NCBI GenBank assembly: GCA_033807695.1
Contig: CM066311.1
Location: 1,364,001-1,428,000, forward strand
Direction of reading: 5' to 3'
DNA: 64,000 nt
Source: Daedaleopsis sinensis
Taxonomy: Eukaryota > Basidiomycota > Agaricomycetes > Polyporales > Polyporaceae
Shown: positions 50,107-63,436 of the stretch, in pieces
How positions within the stretch are numbered: the first letter of the stretch is position 1
Layout of the letters: every line of letters starts with the position of its first letter
Program-made: the position numbers and the translations under genes
The notes under the pieces: generated by a model
Seen by the model: the letters and a program-made list of their open reading frames with translations, nothing else
The model's database searches: none
What the model was told of the DNA's origin: nothing

Positions 50107-50676
50107 GGCTGGTGGCTACGTATGACGTGTCACGTCCAGCCTGGTCAGACTGTAAGAGGATACCAATCAGTAGAAGACATAATGAGTGGGGTACATAGTA
50201 GAACACACGGTTTCACGAGAGCTTGCTTCACGGTTGTAGCAAATAGGCGAAACACTTGGAGAATGTTCAACGTCGATGAGTCTCAGCGTGGTCAAGGCGG
50301 CGAGAAGGGGTTTTACAAAGTCAGTGTCACTCGGTTACGCACGACTGCACGTGAGTGTGACTAGTCACGTACTAGGCTTGTCCGAGTCTGTGCGCATACT
50401 CATACTCCGCGCTATTGCTCCTTTCCATTGGTACACTCCCAATTGTCTAGACGTCTATGGGCATTGCGGCTGCTACTGGCAACTTATGTGCCGTGACTCC
50501 GTCACGGTCCGGCTCAGGCTGTGACTGTCACGAGAACCCTCACTATTTTGTTGTGCCATATATACCAACGTCAAACACATCCAATATCCCATAGTATAGA
50601 TACCTTGCAGCAATTGTACAGCCTCCCCGGCGCTCCGTCACTCCCTTGAGTAGCAAGTACACCGGAGTCCACGGTC
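50107..50676. other. intergenic, no gene seen
   Basis: 570 bp between the F-box start and the sugar transporter stop, both on the minus strand. It contains the F-box promoter and the transporter 3' UTR. Nothing else recognised. Confidence 0.5.
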
Positions 50677-52797
50677 TCAGACCTTTGTGGCGGAATCCAA
50701 AGCCTTCTCGGAGTCGTAGTCCTCATGACGGACCTCAGTCGCGGTGTTCACGGCGGAAGTACCGTGCAATTTCTGGAGGTCTTCGCCATCGAACAAAGCA
50801 GCAGTCTCCTCTAGCGTATGACCCTTCGTTTCGATGATGAAAAAGTAGAGGAAGGCGGTCTCGAACACGAGCCAGCAGCAGTACACGATCTACGTGCAAA
50901 GTGTGAGATGGGAAGATGCGATCATAATGTGAGACAAATACTCACGTAGTACTTCCAGCCGAGCTTCCCGAGTGCGATAGGATTGACATACTGGTTGAAG
51001 ATGAGCGCGATAGATATCGCGAAGTTGAATACGTTAAAACCCTTTGCACGCAACGAGTAAGGGAGAATCTCGAGTGTGTACGACACGATAAGGGGCGAGA
51101 AAGCGATGCTAGAAGATGTATCACGTCGTTAGTCGCGGATATCCTACGGTTAATGATGGTAGTACGGGAACTCACTCGTAAGCGGCATAGTAAAGGAAGA
51201 TGAACGCAATGACCGCGTGTGCGGCGTCGTCCGACTGAGAGACGGCGTATCGAGCAGAGCAGATTGTCTGGAGGGTAAAGAAGAGAGTCATACCCACAGC
51301 AGACGTCAAGAATAAGAAACGTCGACCCAAGCGTTCGGTCTGGAAAGAACCTAGCGCGGCCCATATGAAGTTCCAGATGGCCAGGATGCCGGTGATGAGG
51401 AGTTGAACATTCGTGTCGGTGATACCGATCGTGTCGAAGACTTGATTGAGATAGTATGATACCAAGCCGTTCCCGGACCATTGCGAAAACCATGCAATGG
51501 CTACAACGACCATCACCCGCTTGCGATTTCCTTTCGTGGCGACGAGAGCCTTCCATCCAACATTCTTCTTCACTACACGGATACGAACGTCGGGGTTAGG
51601 CGTTAAAGATGGGAATCCTAAACGGCGACGATACGGGTCCTCACCTTCCTTGTCCAAGTTAATGGCTGCTTTAATTTCTTCGAATTCGTACAAGACGAGA
51701 GGGTCCGCTTCGTCTCCATCGGCGTGGTAGTACGCCAAAGTGCGCAACGCCTGAGTCTCCTTCCCCTTGCTCACAAGCCAACGCGGAGACTCGGGAACGA
51801 ACCAGACCAGGAAGAATTGGAGCACAGAGGGTATAGCCTGGAGTACCGAGGGGATCCGCCATGACCAATCGCTATCGATACGTGAAGTCCCAAACGCGGC
51901 CCAGGATGCACTGTGAAAGAACAATATGAGGGGCCCCGAGCGACCGTGACGGCAAGTATGACGCACATGACGTTCCCAGAGTACCACAGCGTATTGTATA
52001 GAGAGCTCAGCTGCGGGCGGTAGACGGGATACGAGGCCTCCGTGACCAACACCGCGGCGGCGCTGCCTATGTATATCATGACCGCGTGGGCACAACGAGG
52101 GCCTATTTGAGCGACTGACACTCACCTGCGATGCCCAAACCGAACCCGATGAGGAAACTGGAAAAGGTTCAGAATTTGCGAAGCTGTCAATGCATGGGAG
52201 CGCGCTTACCGAGCACCGATGAACTGGTCGATATTCTTGCAGACGGTCTGCAGAATGGACCCAGCGATCATGATGTTGGCGCCTATCCAGACAGACGGTC
52301 TACGACCGATACCGTCAGATAGATAAGGAGCGAAAGGGTATGCTGCAAGAGAGCCTATGTTCTGTCGTCGTACTCATCAACATGATTTCGAAGGGGACAG
52401 ATTGATAACGCTCACCTGTATGGCGTTTAGGAGACCAAGGGAACCGCCGTGGGGCCTGTTGAAGAACGTCTGCCAGTGTGTCATCGACTGCAGACTATTC
52501 ATGAGGCTTCCGTCGAATCCGTTCGTCGAGGACGTGATCAAGCTAAAGATGGGATGGTGTCCTAAGTATCGCACAGCCTAACGAATGGACTCGAAAGAAG
52601 AAAATTTAAGAACGTACAGTAGGACAAGCCATGCGTGGAGGATGATGAGTCTGTTGTTCACGGAGGTTGTGTGAATAACTGCGGGGTAGAAGGGGCTAAA
52701 GGACGGACCTTCGGTTGTTGTACCATTTCCTGTTAGGGTCAATGAGGTGGTAGAAGCCCACAGCTGTGGAGGTAGTTGCGGCAGCACCGACTGCCAT
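50677..52797 (-). CDS. MFS sugar transporter, paralogue 1
   Basis: Twelve-helix proton-coupled sugar porter of the plasma membrane, of the fungal lactose-permease/hexose-transporter group. It starts at 52797 (MAVGAAATTSTAVGFYHLID) and ends at 50677 after HEDYDSEKALDSATKV. Sugar-porter motifs are present: SDGIGRRPSVWIG, FLIGFGLGIAG, PESPRWLVSKGK, ERLGRRFLFL and the C-terminal ETKGHTLEETAALFDG. Ten exons match paralogue 2 (61366-63436) in order and intron position, including the same odd gtccgt donor for intron 1. One intron (51577-51645 region) has no in-frame stop. I see no disabling change. Substrate specificity cannot be read from sequence; lactose, galactoside or hexose are family possibilities. 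A TATA box lies 69 bp upstream. Confidence 0.9.
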
Positions 52798-52865
52798 GAT
52801 GCAGCAGGGAGATTGTCTTCTCGAGGGAGGGAAGGACGAGAGAGGAAGAGCACAAGTGGGGACGG

Positions 52866-52873
52866 TTTATATA
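52866..52873 (-). promoter_or_regulatory. TATA box of sugar transporter 1
   Basis: TATATAAA on the minus strand within TCCTATATAAACC, 69 bp before the ATG. The same core, shortened by one TA, lies upstream of paralogue 2. Confidence 0.65.
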
Positions 52874-53652
52874 GGATACGACCGTGAACGAAGGAGGGAC
52901 TCTGACAGGAACAGCTGACCGGTCCCTATACTAAGACAAGAAAGAGTCAGCGGCGTCCATACATTTCAACGGGGTTCCAGAGTGGAAGGTCGGATACTAG
53001 TAACAAATAGAGGCCATCTTAAGTCCCTGCAGTGTGGAGTCGGCAGACTGATCAAGACTCACCCTTGGAGAACATCCACGTTGCGTATAAGTACCCGAAC
53101 GGATACAACAGATCTCCTCAACTCGGTCTTTGGTTAACGTAACAGTTACAAGTGTTTGATCACCAATTAGCTGAGATATAGAGATTGAACTCGGCATGCA
53201 ACTCACCATATTACCCAGTAGTCGATCCCCACTAAATGAAGTACAAAGTTCTGGCTCTGCGCAGCGCCGACCGCCGGCTATGATGCTCGTCGAAGATTAT
53301 TAGGGTAGTAGGCTGGAAGAGAGTCTCCATCAAGCACTTCGTAAATCGCTCTAAATAACAAGTACTGTCGTCGAAGAGTGTAACGGCAGTGAGTAGAAGT
53401 GGCCGCTCAGTAAGTAGTAGTACTACTTAACTTGTTGAGAAGGCAGCAGGCGCTCGTCGCTGGCGTTGAGTAGTCACATGCTCTCTACTGAAAGCCACGT
53501 GAGCCCTCGCGCTTGCAACGGGCGCTTCCAGGAACACTTGCCCTACCACCACGATCTACCGACGACCGCGTTCTCGCAGCTTTCCACTTTTGTCTGTCTG
53601 AACACCTGTTCAACACGCGGAGCATGCCTTTTGGTTCTATACGACTAGCAAG
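52874..53652. other. divergent intergenic region
   Basis: About 780 bp between the sugar transporter and ATG11, which diverge. It carries both promoters. No open frame or repeat of note. Confidence 0.5.
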
Positions 53653-56600
53653 ATGATTCAACTGTGTCGGGCGGAAGATGGAGGGATTATAACGTTGGAC
53701 GCTTCTCTTTGGGATTTGGAGAGGTAACTACACATCATGCTTGGATGGGCCAATCTGCCTTGCGAGGATGCAGTAAGTACTGACCTCCTTGTTTCCAGAT
53801 TAGACAGCCTGGAACACTTCCTCTACGAGAAAACCGGCGTACCACCAGACGCCGTATGGGCCTATCTTTCTGACGGGAGGCCTCTCAAGACCGACAACGT
53901 TCGCGAGTTAGCTGGACTACAGGACCAGGTCTGTCTGCCTATAATGGTTGCTCTTCTAGTCTGCTGATGGCAGTGTAGACAATCTATGTCTTCAACAAGT
54001 CGTACCTCAGTTTGGACTTCGATCATGTAGTTCATGATTTGCACTGTGAACCTCAGTTGCAACCCGCGGTGGAAGGTGAGTCTTTGTCTGAAGTGTACGA
54101 GCTAGACGTTCAAGCGTCCGGACGGCGAGAGCTGCGTAGAATATTTGTGGACAGCCGAGGCAGTTTGTGGGCTATTCACGAGTTGCTGGACACAACTTGT
54201 CACGCTGCGCTTTGGACTCTGTTCCATCACTCTCACAGAGAAGCGACACACTACTCTGCGCCTTGGTGGTGGACGTGCGATGCCCTAAGACTCTTCTAGG
54301 ATTTCCAAACAATCATGATGATTGACTAGATCGCTGATCTGTCACACATAGACACTATTGCCTCTACGCCTCCTTTCCGAATATCTCAGCTCGCGAGCAG
54401 CTACACCCAGGTCGCCCTTGCCCATGTCGAACAAGTGAATCGCACTCTCAACTCCCTACACTACCAACAACGTGCTTTGCGAATATCTTCGAGCGCGCTT
54501 GACCATAACGTCCTCGCGACGTCCGACAGCTTCGAAGCGATTTCAGCTATTGCCGAGCGCGAATTAGACAAGCAGGCCAAGCTTCTCGCCGGCCTCGACG
54601 CCGATCTTGACATAGCCAGTCGAGTGAAAGTACACAAGGAATTCTTGAGTGCGGCGGTCAGGCGAGCGATGGAAGCCGGTGATAGAGGACGTACGTTGGG
54701 CGACTATGTCAGCAAAGTCAAAATGCAACAGGTTGCTGGGAGCTGTATGAAGACACACGAGGAACTCAAAGCACGCTTCGAGGACGTCCAGGAGGCAATG
54801 TCACGACTGACTCGTGGAAGCGACGAGGTTCGCCACGCTGTCGGCACTAGTAGGTAGGTGAGAATATCCCGGTCTCTTCGACAGCACATCAATGGACTTC
54901 AGTTTGATAGAGGAGGGAGAGTCCTGTTCGCATCGCGCGCAAGAGTCCTGGGATAGAATGGCTTCTCTCAACTCAGCCATCGACAGTGAGCACGACATTA
55001 TCAATATTAGGCGCCATAACTCATGTTCTTGATCCTAGGTATATCGCCTGAGAAGGCCCTGCAAGGTATTATTTCAACATTCGCATCTGGGTGTTGTGAT
55101 GAACACATGAGCAGAATTGCGGCAGCTTGACGAGGCATTGCGCATCGAAGTCGAACGTGTCACAGACATCAAGGTGCGTTCAAAGTTCTCCCCATGTCTT
55201 CGACGTCTAACCCAGTCAATTACAGAATGAATACACCGCACAGTGTATTCATGCGATACGTCGGATCAGCGAGTTGAACAATGATCTTGTTGCGCTTCCT
55301 TCCGCAATGGCTTCGCTACAAACAAGCTTTAGGTCGAAGACTAGCTTCTCACATATCTCGAGGTTACACAGCATGCTCTATGCGTATGGTGCAACTGTAG
55401 TAGAGATCGTCCGACGGAAGGAGTTCGGTACGCGTCACCCGTTTTCCCATGCCACCGTGATACAGATGCTAATATGTCCTCCTGTCCTCCAGCGCGCTTT
55501 TTCTATCAAAGGGCACAGAGTATACTGGAAGTCATGGCGAAGCTCTCGTGAGTGTGTTATTAACCGGTATCACGCGTCAGTCTCAGCGTGGCTATAGGAA
55601 CAATGAACGGAAACGACGCCAAGCTTACCGGAACGAAGTACAGGGTGAACTCCCCTTCGAAGTCAAGGGTTTGGACGATGCCGCACCCAATATCGACTTC
55701 TCGCCTAGCGGCTCTAACGACTCGCAGTACTCTCTTGAACGCGTGGACATCGACGGTCAGCACTTGTCACGCACGCTTACTACAACTTCTTATGTCGCTT
55801 CATCGGTATTTTAGACTTCTTCCGGGTTCTTGACGACCTCGAGCACTTTGCGAAAGATTCGGGGGATGTAGCTGCAGAAGCGTCCGTTCAAGAAGCACGG
55901 TCGAAGTTGGACAAGCTGGTCGGCAAGATGGATAGTCTAGAATCAGGTTTCGACAGAATAGCTGAACGATCCTGTCTGTCTCTTCTCATACTCGTCTTGA
56001 GAGGAATTCCTGCTTATTTTTCCCCGCAGTACTCTCGACATCGCGGCTTCTCAGTAACCGACGGCGAGGTGCGTCTTGACATCAGTATTGCAACCGCAAG
56101 CTTATCAGTTGACAATAGCCACTGAAGACGATCAAGCGTATGTCGAACTGCAGCTGCAACTTCATGAGCTTCAGACCCAGAAAGCCGAGGACGACTCCGC
56201 CTTCAAACAGAGCCGGACTGCACTCCTGACTGAGATCAGTCAGCTCCGAGACTCTCTGCAGATGTCGGAGACCGCCCGCGGTCAGCTCGAACGTGACCTT
56301 CATGCCACTCGCGCACAGCTCGAGAGTGAGGCGACTTCACGACGCATCCTAGAAGAACGGAACAGTGAGATGTCGCAGGAAGCAGACACAAAGCGGGAGA
56401 CCCTTGCGCGTGCGCTGTCGGAGGCCACCGAGCAGACTCGCGCGGCTGAGCTTCTCCGCCAACAGCTAGCGCAAGTCAAAGACGAGTTCGAGGCTGTCAA
56501 ATCGCTCGAAACCCGCAATGGGGACAAGATCGCTACTCTCATCGAGGAGCAAGCCAAGACACTCAGGCGCCTGGAGGAGGCACGTTCTCGCGGAGAAGAC

Positions 56601-58890
56601 CTCGAGGCTCAGATTCAGGTGGCCCGCGCGGAGAGCGACGATGTCAAGCGCGCACTGGCGGAAGCTGGCAAGGAGAAGGACCGCCTATTGCGTGCGCAAG
56701 CCTCCGACCACGAGAGGCTTCTGCGGGACCACATTGCTGAAGCGGATGGCGATCGTGCGGTATTGGAGCATCAATTCTCTGAACTGCGCGCTGCTCTCGA
56801 AGACGCCGAGCGTCAACTCAAGGACGCACGAGCACTGGCGGACATGGCCAACGCCGATGCTGTCGGTCTCAGAGAAGAGCTTCAGCGAGTCGAGCACGAG
56901 TTGCGAGATGTTCGACGTGACGAGCGTACGGTTCGTGAGGACCTTCGTGCCGGCAGAGCGTCTCAGGCGGACTTCGAGCATCGACTGGAGCAGAGCGAAC
57001 GTCTCGTCGCGCAGATGCTGGATGTTGCGCTTGCCTTCCGTAACGCTCATGTCAAGGCCCTATCTAACGTACAGGCAATGATCGCCCACCCAGGAAGCAA
57101 AACCACCGCTGCAACTAACCTCGCAGATTCAGTCCTGAGTAATTCCCGACATGCGATCGTCGCGCACTCTGGTGATCCGACGCCCATTGATCCGTCAGAT
57201 CCAGCTGGTGCCTTGGAGGCCCTGCGTGCCTTTGACCACGACCACTTCCTGGAGTCTATTGGCAAAGCTGGTTCGACTATTCGCAAGTGGCAGAAGCAGT
57301 GCAAGGACTACCGGGAGCGCGCTAAGGGAAAGATCTCGTTCAGGAACTTCACTAAAGGAGACCTAGCCCTCTTCCTACCGACGCGCAATTCCATCTCCAA
57401 GCCCTGGGCTGCCTTCAACGGTGAGTTTCGACGGTATGATCGATATCTGACCTCAGGCACTAATCTCCGATATTTTGCCATACCGTGGTGCCACCAGTGT
57501 CATTCCCACACTACTTCCTACAAGCCACTGGACACCTTGCAGACCAGCTGAAGACACGCGAATGGATTGTGGCCAGGATCACCTCGATAGCCGAGCGTGT
57601 CGTTGATTCCAGGGTACGTACATGAGGGGAGATTCAGGCCGAGTCTACGCGCTTCACAGTGCTGATCTGAGTTGTAAACATATGTAGGATCCCAGCACCA
57701 ATCCATACGGTCTGGGCGATGGCGTCAAGTACTACATGCTTGAGGTCGAGGATTGGACACAACCCTCATATCCCTCCTCCAAGCGTCGGGAGTCAGCGAA
57801 GAAGGTTCCTACCGCTGAGCCGACATCAGATTCGGGCTCTCCGCTGGTCTCAGTCACCGAACCGGGTACCATTTCTGCAGGGCCTCCTGAACCAGAGGTA
57901 GAAGAGTCGTTCAGCGTAACCCGTCCGCCAACCTCTCATTTGTTCCCACGCAACCGGTCGGCGTCATCACCCATAGCAGGTCCTTCCTCTCTCTCAAAGC
58001 TTCTTGCCCAGGCTGGTCCTGCAGAGCCCCCCGTAGCCTCGTCCTTACCTACCCCTTCGGTCGACGAAAGGAAACCCGATAGTGCGGATGAAGCACCCGC
58101 CCGTGGTGCACCCGCAGAGCGCGATAGTCCGACGGCGTCCCGAAGCGTGTCAACAACTGCTCCTCTTCCTCCTCCAGCCGCTGTTCCGTCACAGCCCTCG
58201 TCCCCACCTATCCCACCACCACCCTCCTCTACGCGGCCAAGTTTCAGCCACGCTGCTCCTAGCGGATCGCAGCCGACAGGTAGCCACGGCCCTCCCCACT
58301 CGTCTCCACGCCGGCCAGGCTCCAGAGCATCCCGCGGCTCGACGTCGTCGAAATTCTCCTCCGGACGAATACCGTTCGGCGGCGCGTCGTCCGGGGCCGC
58401 GCCAAAGGGCATGCCCACGACCGCCATCTCGGAGCAGGCGATCTCGACGCTGTCGACTCCGCCGTCGTCCGGCTCGGGCTCGAGCGACACGGCCGGCATG
58501 CCCGGGGCACTCGGCAGCTCCGCCATCCCGTCCCCCGAGGGCTCGCCGACGCGCGGGATGACAAGCCTGCTCGCACAGACGCACCGCCGGCGGACGACGT
58601 CCTACAACATCTCGACCACACGCAACTCGATCGTCGGGGTGTCGACGCCCCTGGCCGCTTCGCCGTCGAGCCCGCTGGGCGTTGGCACTGTTTCGGGGAC
58701 GGGCGCGGGCGCGAGTGCGAGCAGCCGCCTCGCGAGTCTCGCGAGCAGCTGGGGCGTCTCGTTCGGGCGCAAGAAGCGGGCGGAGCTCGAGGCGGGCGAG
58801 GGTCTCGGAGGCCCGGGCGCGCGTGCGCCTGGGAGCGCGAGCCCGATCCCTGAATCTTCGGAGTCTTCTACGCCCGCCGCGTCGGACTGA
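53653..58890 (+). CDS. ATG11: autophagy scaffold Atg11
   Basis: Scaffold protein for selective autophagy and, in filamentous fungi, for organelle turnover; it bridges cargo receptors to the Atg1 kinase and phagophore. About 13 exons, roughly 1,350-1,400 aa. The start MIQLCRAEDGGIITLDASLW opens a ubiquitin-like N-terminal domain (EHFLYEKTGVPPDAVWAYLS, then TIYVFNKSYLSLDF). Exons to 56,100 hold helical segments. One long exon (about 56,110-57,420) is a ~400-residue coiled coil, with the conserved C-terminal Atg11/FIP200 block after it: KISFRNFTKGDLALFLPTRN, KPWAAFNVSFPHYF, then VKYYMLEVEDWTQPS. The last ~350 residues are Pro/Ser-rich and disordered, ending in SSESSTPAASD. Intron 3 (54077-54350) is about 274 nt. 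No break found. Confidence 0.9.
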
Positions 58891-59494
58891 GTCGGGCGTG
58901 CCGCGTGCTGCAGCGTGCGGCCGACGAGCGACGACGGCGGCGTCGGCGACCGTGCACGAGTCTCGTCCGGGCTCGAGTCTCTCGATTGCATCTTCTCATA
59001 CCCAGGCCTCGGGGCTTCTACGCATGGGTCTGATCTCGTTATCCCGTCCGTCGGGCTATCGTCCCACACTCATTGATTCCTCCGTCCCCCCCCTGCTGTT
59101 CCTCTCTTGCTATAATTGCCTTGCATGATGCATTATTGGGGAAGCTTCTCGTTGACAGCTGTTCTCAATCGCCATCAACTATCCGCATCTTCGTCCCCGT
59201 GGATGCCAATCGCCCGGACTATCCATACATACGTAGATACTACTCTCTCTCAGTTCGGTTTCGTCCTCAACAAGTACCACTACACGCTGGCCTCTTAAGT
59301 ATACGTACTCGTAATGCTCCTGCTTCAATGGATATACTCACCCACGGAAGATTTAGTGTGTGAAGCCGAGCCAACATTATGTAGTGGTTCAGTAAGTACT
59401 AGCAGGAGGACGTCCAGTGCCAAGCTTGAGGTCACCGTCTTGGGAGTTCCTGTTGCGATGATCTGTCGTTTAATTTGCAATCAGGGAATTTGAA

Positions 59495-59583
59495 CGGGGA
59501 GCACTGGGGGGCACCAGGGGAGCACTGAGGAGCACTAGGGCGAGCCCCGGCCAGGGGAGCACAGAGGACCACTAGAGCACTCC
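59495..59583 (+). repeat. degenerate GGGGAGCACT repeat
   Basis: About eight imperfect 9-11-bp units with the core GGGAGCACT/GAGGAGCACT across 90 bp, G-rich on the plus strand. Looks like a decayed minisatellite. Confidence 0.55.
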
Positions 59584-61282
59584 TCGCGAAGCGCAAACGC
59601 GAAGAGAGCCCGAGATCGCGCCCCAGACCGGCCGTGGGCTTGTCCTGGTGGCGGCGAGCAGTATTATTATGATCGCGAAGGATCGCGTCGGCCCCGTCAC
59701 GGTCGAGGGACCGACGTCCGGCTATGGCACTGTACAAGTGTTATTAGTGCACGTGTGGGACGGCGGTGGCGCAGGACACTGCGGGGTTTCTCCATTATTT
59801 CTGCGATAATCCCCGCCGCCTCAGCCGCCTGGGCTTACTTACCCGGGTTCTGGGTCGTCCACCACAGAAAGTGACAAGTGGCGCGCATGTCGGCAGGCGG
59901 TTGTTACGCCGAGCGATGTCCATGTCGATGGGAGGAGGAGGAGCGGGCGAGTGCGCCTCCAGTGAAAACGTCGGATCCGGGACGTCGACGACGTGGTGCC
60001 ATGTAAAGCCAGGGAGCGTGTATTGTAGTAGGAGCTCGCTAAGGTAGTACAAGGGGTACAGGTGACTTCGACTGACTTGCTAGATGGCCACCTCGGGCGG
60101 GTTGCACGCCGGTAAGGTGTCTGCGATTACTTTAATCCAGAGGTTCTGCGGGTCCGAGTCCGCTGGAAGAAATCATAGCGTCCGCAAGTAAACTCTGTTT
60201 CTGCGCACGTAGCGGCAGGAGGTTCTTCGATATATGGGCAGGGTGCCACTGAGAGTATAGAGTTGCGTTACCGGTGACAATTATACTTCTTGCGGCTGAA
60301 AGCAACGAAAATTGGACGACGAGACTGGGCGGAAGCTGCGCGAACGATGGGCGTTATATGGTGATTTGGGATCTGTGTGGCACCTCGAGCTTCGCAACAG
60401 CCTCGAGTCATGCAACATGTCGGGCGAGGGTGACAGCGAGGAGAACCGCGTGCACCCTTGGGACGATGCGGAGGAGGGTGGTGGGTCCCCCGCACTGCCT
60501 GGCGATGGGGAGCACCTGGAGGAGAGTCAGAGGACTGTTGTCGGATGATGCGGCAGCCCAGTGTGTGGTGCGGAATCATTCCTACTCTCCATATCCGGAA
60601 AAAGCCTGATCTGTGCACGCGTGTCCTTGGCGTCCTTCCTAGCGCCCGATGCACTTCTAAATTCCTCCCGCCACCAGCGCGACTTTCCTGCCTTATTCAA
60701 CTGTGCTGCTGCTGCATGCTCGCCAAAACACCTACCTTGGCCCTGATTAGTTCCGGCACAAGGTGCCTGAACAGTCTCGACTGTCGAATCACAAGCCCCC
60801 GGCTCGGGTGGGAACACTGAGAAGCGGTCGTACGAGCCCGAGCGCCCATGTGCTGCCTTGGACGTTCGTATGTTCCTGACATATGGACTAACAGCGGTCT
60901 TCTCCCGCTCCCTTTGATGCTAATTTGTCTAAAGAGCGAGAAGAGCGGGGTGCCTCAGCGCAGAGACAGGCAGAAAATGTCGGAGGAAGGCTCGGAGGAC
61001 GAGCGTACGCAGGCGGCTATGCATCTATGACTAGTACCGGTTCGCCGTGCCTGGCGAGATCTGTCGGGTGAGCAGGGCCCAATTAAATCGCGTGCGCGAG
61101 TGCGGGGAAATTACTGATTGGAATCAGGCGGCAGGCCAACGGCGAAACTGGAGAATCTCTGGAGAATCAAGCGAGGGGTTCCAGTCGGTCGGGCCCAGCT
61201 GGTGGCGAGCAAGTCAGCTGGCGGTCAGTGGCACTCTCGTGCACAGTGCAGTCATCACCATCCCTCTTTCGTTCTCGCATCC

Positions 61283-61288
61283 TATAAA
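61283..61288 (+). promoter_or_regulatory. TATA box of sugar transporter 2
   Basis: TATAAA within ATCCTATAAATCC, 78 bp before the ATG at 61366. The core matches paralogue 1, so the promoter was probably duplicated with the gene. Confidence 0.65.
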
Positions 61289-61365
61289 TCCACCACGCTC
61301 GTTTGATCGTTGTGCAGCTCTTCCCTGCTCGTCCCCGACTCTCAAGTCCACCAAGTCACCTCACC

Positions 61366-63436
61366 ATGGCAGTCGGCGCCGCGACCTCAACCGCCACGGA
61401 GGGCTTCCATCACCTCGTCGATCCTAACAGGAAGTGGTACAGCAACAGAAGGTCCGCTCTACTTCCTGTCGTTCCCCGGAGTTTATCCTAATGCCCCCGC
61501 AGGCTCATCGCTCTCCATGGCTGGCTCGTGCTCCTGTACGTTCTCATCCGCACCGAACCACCTGCCGCTCACTGAATGCACGCATCCTATTGTTAGCCTC
61601 ATCACGTCCTCCACGAACGGTTTCGACGGCAGTTTGATGAACAGTCTGCAGTCGATGACGTACTGGCAGAACTACTTCGGCAACCCCCACGGTAGTACCC
61701 TCGGTCTCTTGAACGCCATCCAGGTGCGCCCCACGACTTGTTCTATGGGCATGCATGTGCTCATTCATGCTACCAGAACATTGGTTCCCTCGGAGGTCTC
61801 CCCTTCGCACCCTACCTCTCCGACGGTATCGGTCGTCGCCCCTCCATTTGGATTGGTGCGGTCATCATGATCGCCGGGTCCATTCTCCAGACCGTTTGCA
61901 AGGACATCAACCAGTTCATCGGTGCCCGGTAAGTCACTTTGTAGCGGTCGGTTTGCACATCTATTCATCCCCACCAAGTTTCCTCATCGGCTTCGGCATG
62001 AGTCTTGCAAGTGAGTGGTTCGTCTCAACTCTTCTTTTGCGGCCATGCTGACAATAGCCCGATAGCCAACGCTGCACCGATGCTCGTCACGGAGGTCTCG
62101 TACCCTCTCTACCGCCCCCAGCTCAGTTCGCTCTACAACACCCTCTGGTACTCCGGTAACATCATGTAGGTCATTCGTCTCAGACGGCATCTCGCGCTTT
62201 ATTTATCGAGCTCGACGACAGCGCATCGTGGACTGCGTTCGGAACCGCGAGAATGGCCAGCGACTGGTCATGGCGCATCCCGTCCTTGCTTCAGGCTATC
62301 CCCTCTGTCCTCCAGTTCTTCTTGATCTGGTTCGTGCCCGAGTCTCCGCGTTGGCTCATAAGCAAGGGCAAGGACACCCAGGCCCTCCGAACACTCGCCT
62401 ACTACCATGCTGACGGCGACCAGACCGACCCTCTCGTCGTCTACGAATTTGAGGAAATCAAGACGGCGATTAAGATTGACCAAGAGAGTAAGCTACGCAT
62501 TCCACCCGTGCTAGGTCTCGGGTGCTGACGCTCTGTCCATCTCGCAGCGAAGAAGAACGTCGGGTGGAAGGCCCTCGTCTCCACCAGGGGCAACCGCAAA
62601 CGGATGGGCCTCGTCATCGCGATCGCCTGGTTCTCGCAGTGGTCTGGCAACGGCCTCGTGTCGTACTACCTCAGTAAGGTGTTCACGACGATCGGCATCA
62701 CGGACACGAACATCCAGCTGCTCATCACTGGGATCCTCGCGATCTGGAACCTGTGCTGGGCTGTGTTCGCGTCGTTCCAGGTCGAGCGCTGGGGCCGCCG
62801 CTTCCTCTTCCTGACCTCGGCCGCGGGCATGACGCTCTTCTTCACGCTGCAGACGATCTGCTCGGCGCGGTACGCGATCACGCAGAGCGATGCTGCCGCA
62901 CACGCGGTCATCGCGTTCATCTTCCTGTTCTACGCTGCATACGAGTGAGTACCTTTCACATAGCTCGTATAGAGATTCGCATCTGACATGCTCTTTTCTT
63001 AGTATTGCATTCACGCCGCTCATCGTGTCGTACACGCTCGAGATCCTGCCGTACTCGCTGCGCGCGAAGGGCTTCAACGTATTCAACTTCACGATCTCCG
63101 TCGCGCTCATCTTCAACCAGTACGTGAACCCGCTCGCGCTCGAGGCGCTCGGCTGGAAGTACTACGTGAGTGCCCGTCCCCGTCCAGCATCGGTACGCGC
63201 ACACAAGAGCTGACGAGGGCACACCCACACAGATCGTGTACTGCTGCTGGCTCGCTTTCGAGCTCGCGTTCTGCTTCTTCTTCATCATCGAGACGAAGAA
63301 CCGGACGCTCGAGGAGACCGCGGCGCTGTTCGACGGGGACGACCTGCAGGCGCTCCACGCCGCCACGCAGCACGCGACCGAGGTCCGCCACGAGGACTAC
63401 GACGAAAAGAGCTCCGACCAGAACCTCAAGGTCTGA
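61366..63436 (+). CDS. MFS sugar transporter, paralogue 2
   Basis: Twelve-helix sugar porter; ten exons (61366-61451, 61503-61535, 61597-61723, 61777-61928, 61979-62010, 62066-62165, 62222-62487, 62548-62944, 63003-63165, 63233-63436) close in phase to 519 aa. Motifs: LITSSTNGFDGSLMNSLQSM in helix 1, SDGIGRRPSIWIG, PESPRWLISKGKDTQALRTL, VERWGRRFLFL, and ETKNRTLEETAALFDGDDLQ at the C-terminus. Very similar to paralogue 1 over its whole length, mostly conservative changes, but in the opposite orientation 8.6 kb away. Third codon positions in the 3' half are strongly C/G, more so than in paralogue 1, which may reflect stronger expression. No break seen. Plasma-membrane sugar uptake is inferred from the family; substrate unknown. 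Confidence 0.93.

Larger units (their letters stand above)
58891..61365. other. gene-poor intergenic region
   Basis: About 2.5 kb between ATG11 and sugar transporter 2, same strand. It contains a short GGGGAGCAC-rich repeat (59495-59583), a stretch with tRNA-like B-box sequence that does not fold as a tRNA, and otherwise nothing I can support. The transporter promoter lies at the right end. Confidence 0.5.

Noticed and set aside
60090..60175. Possible tRNA: GGTCCGAGTCC resembles a B box.
   Set aside because: The T-stem has mismatches, no acceptor stem pairs and no A box is correctly spaced.
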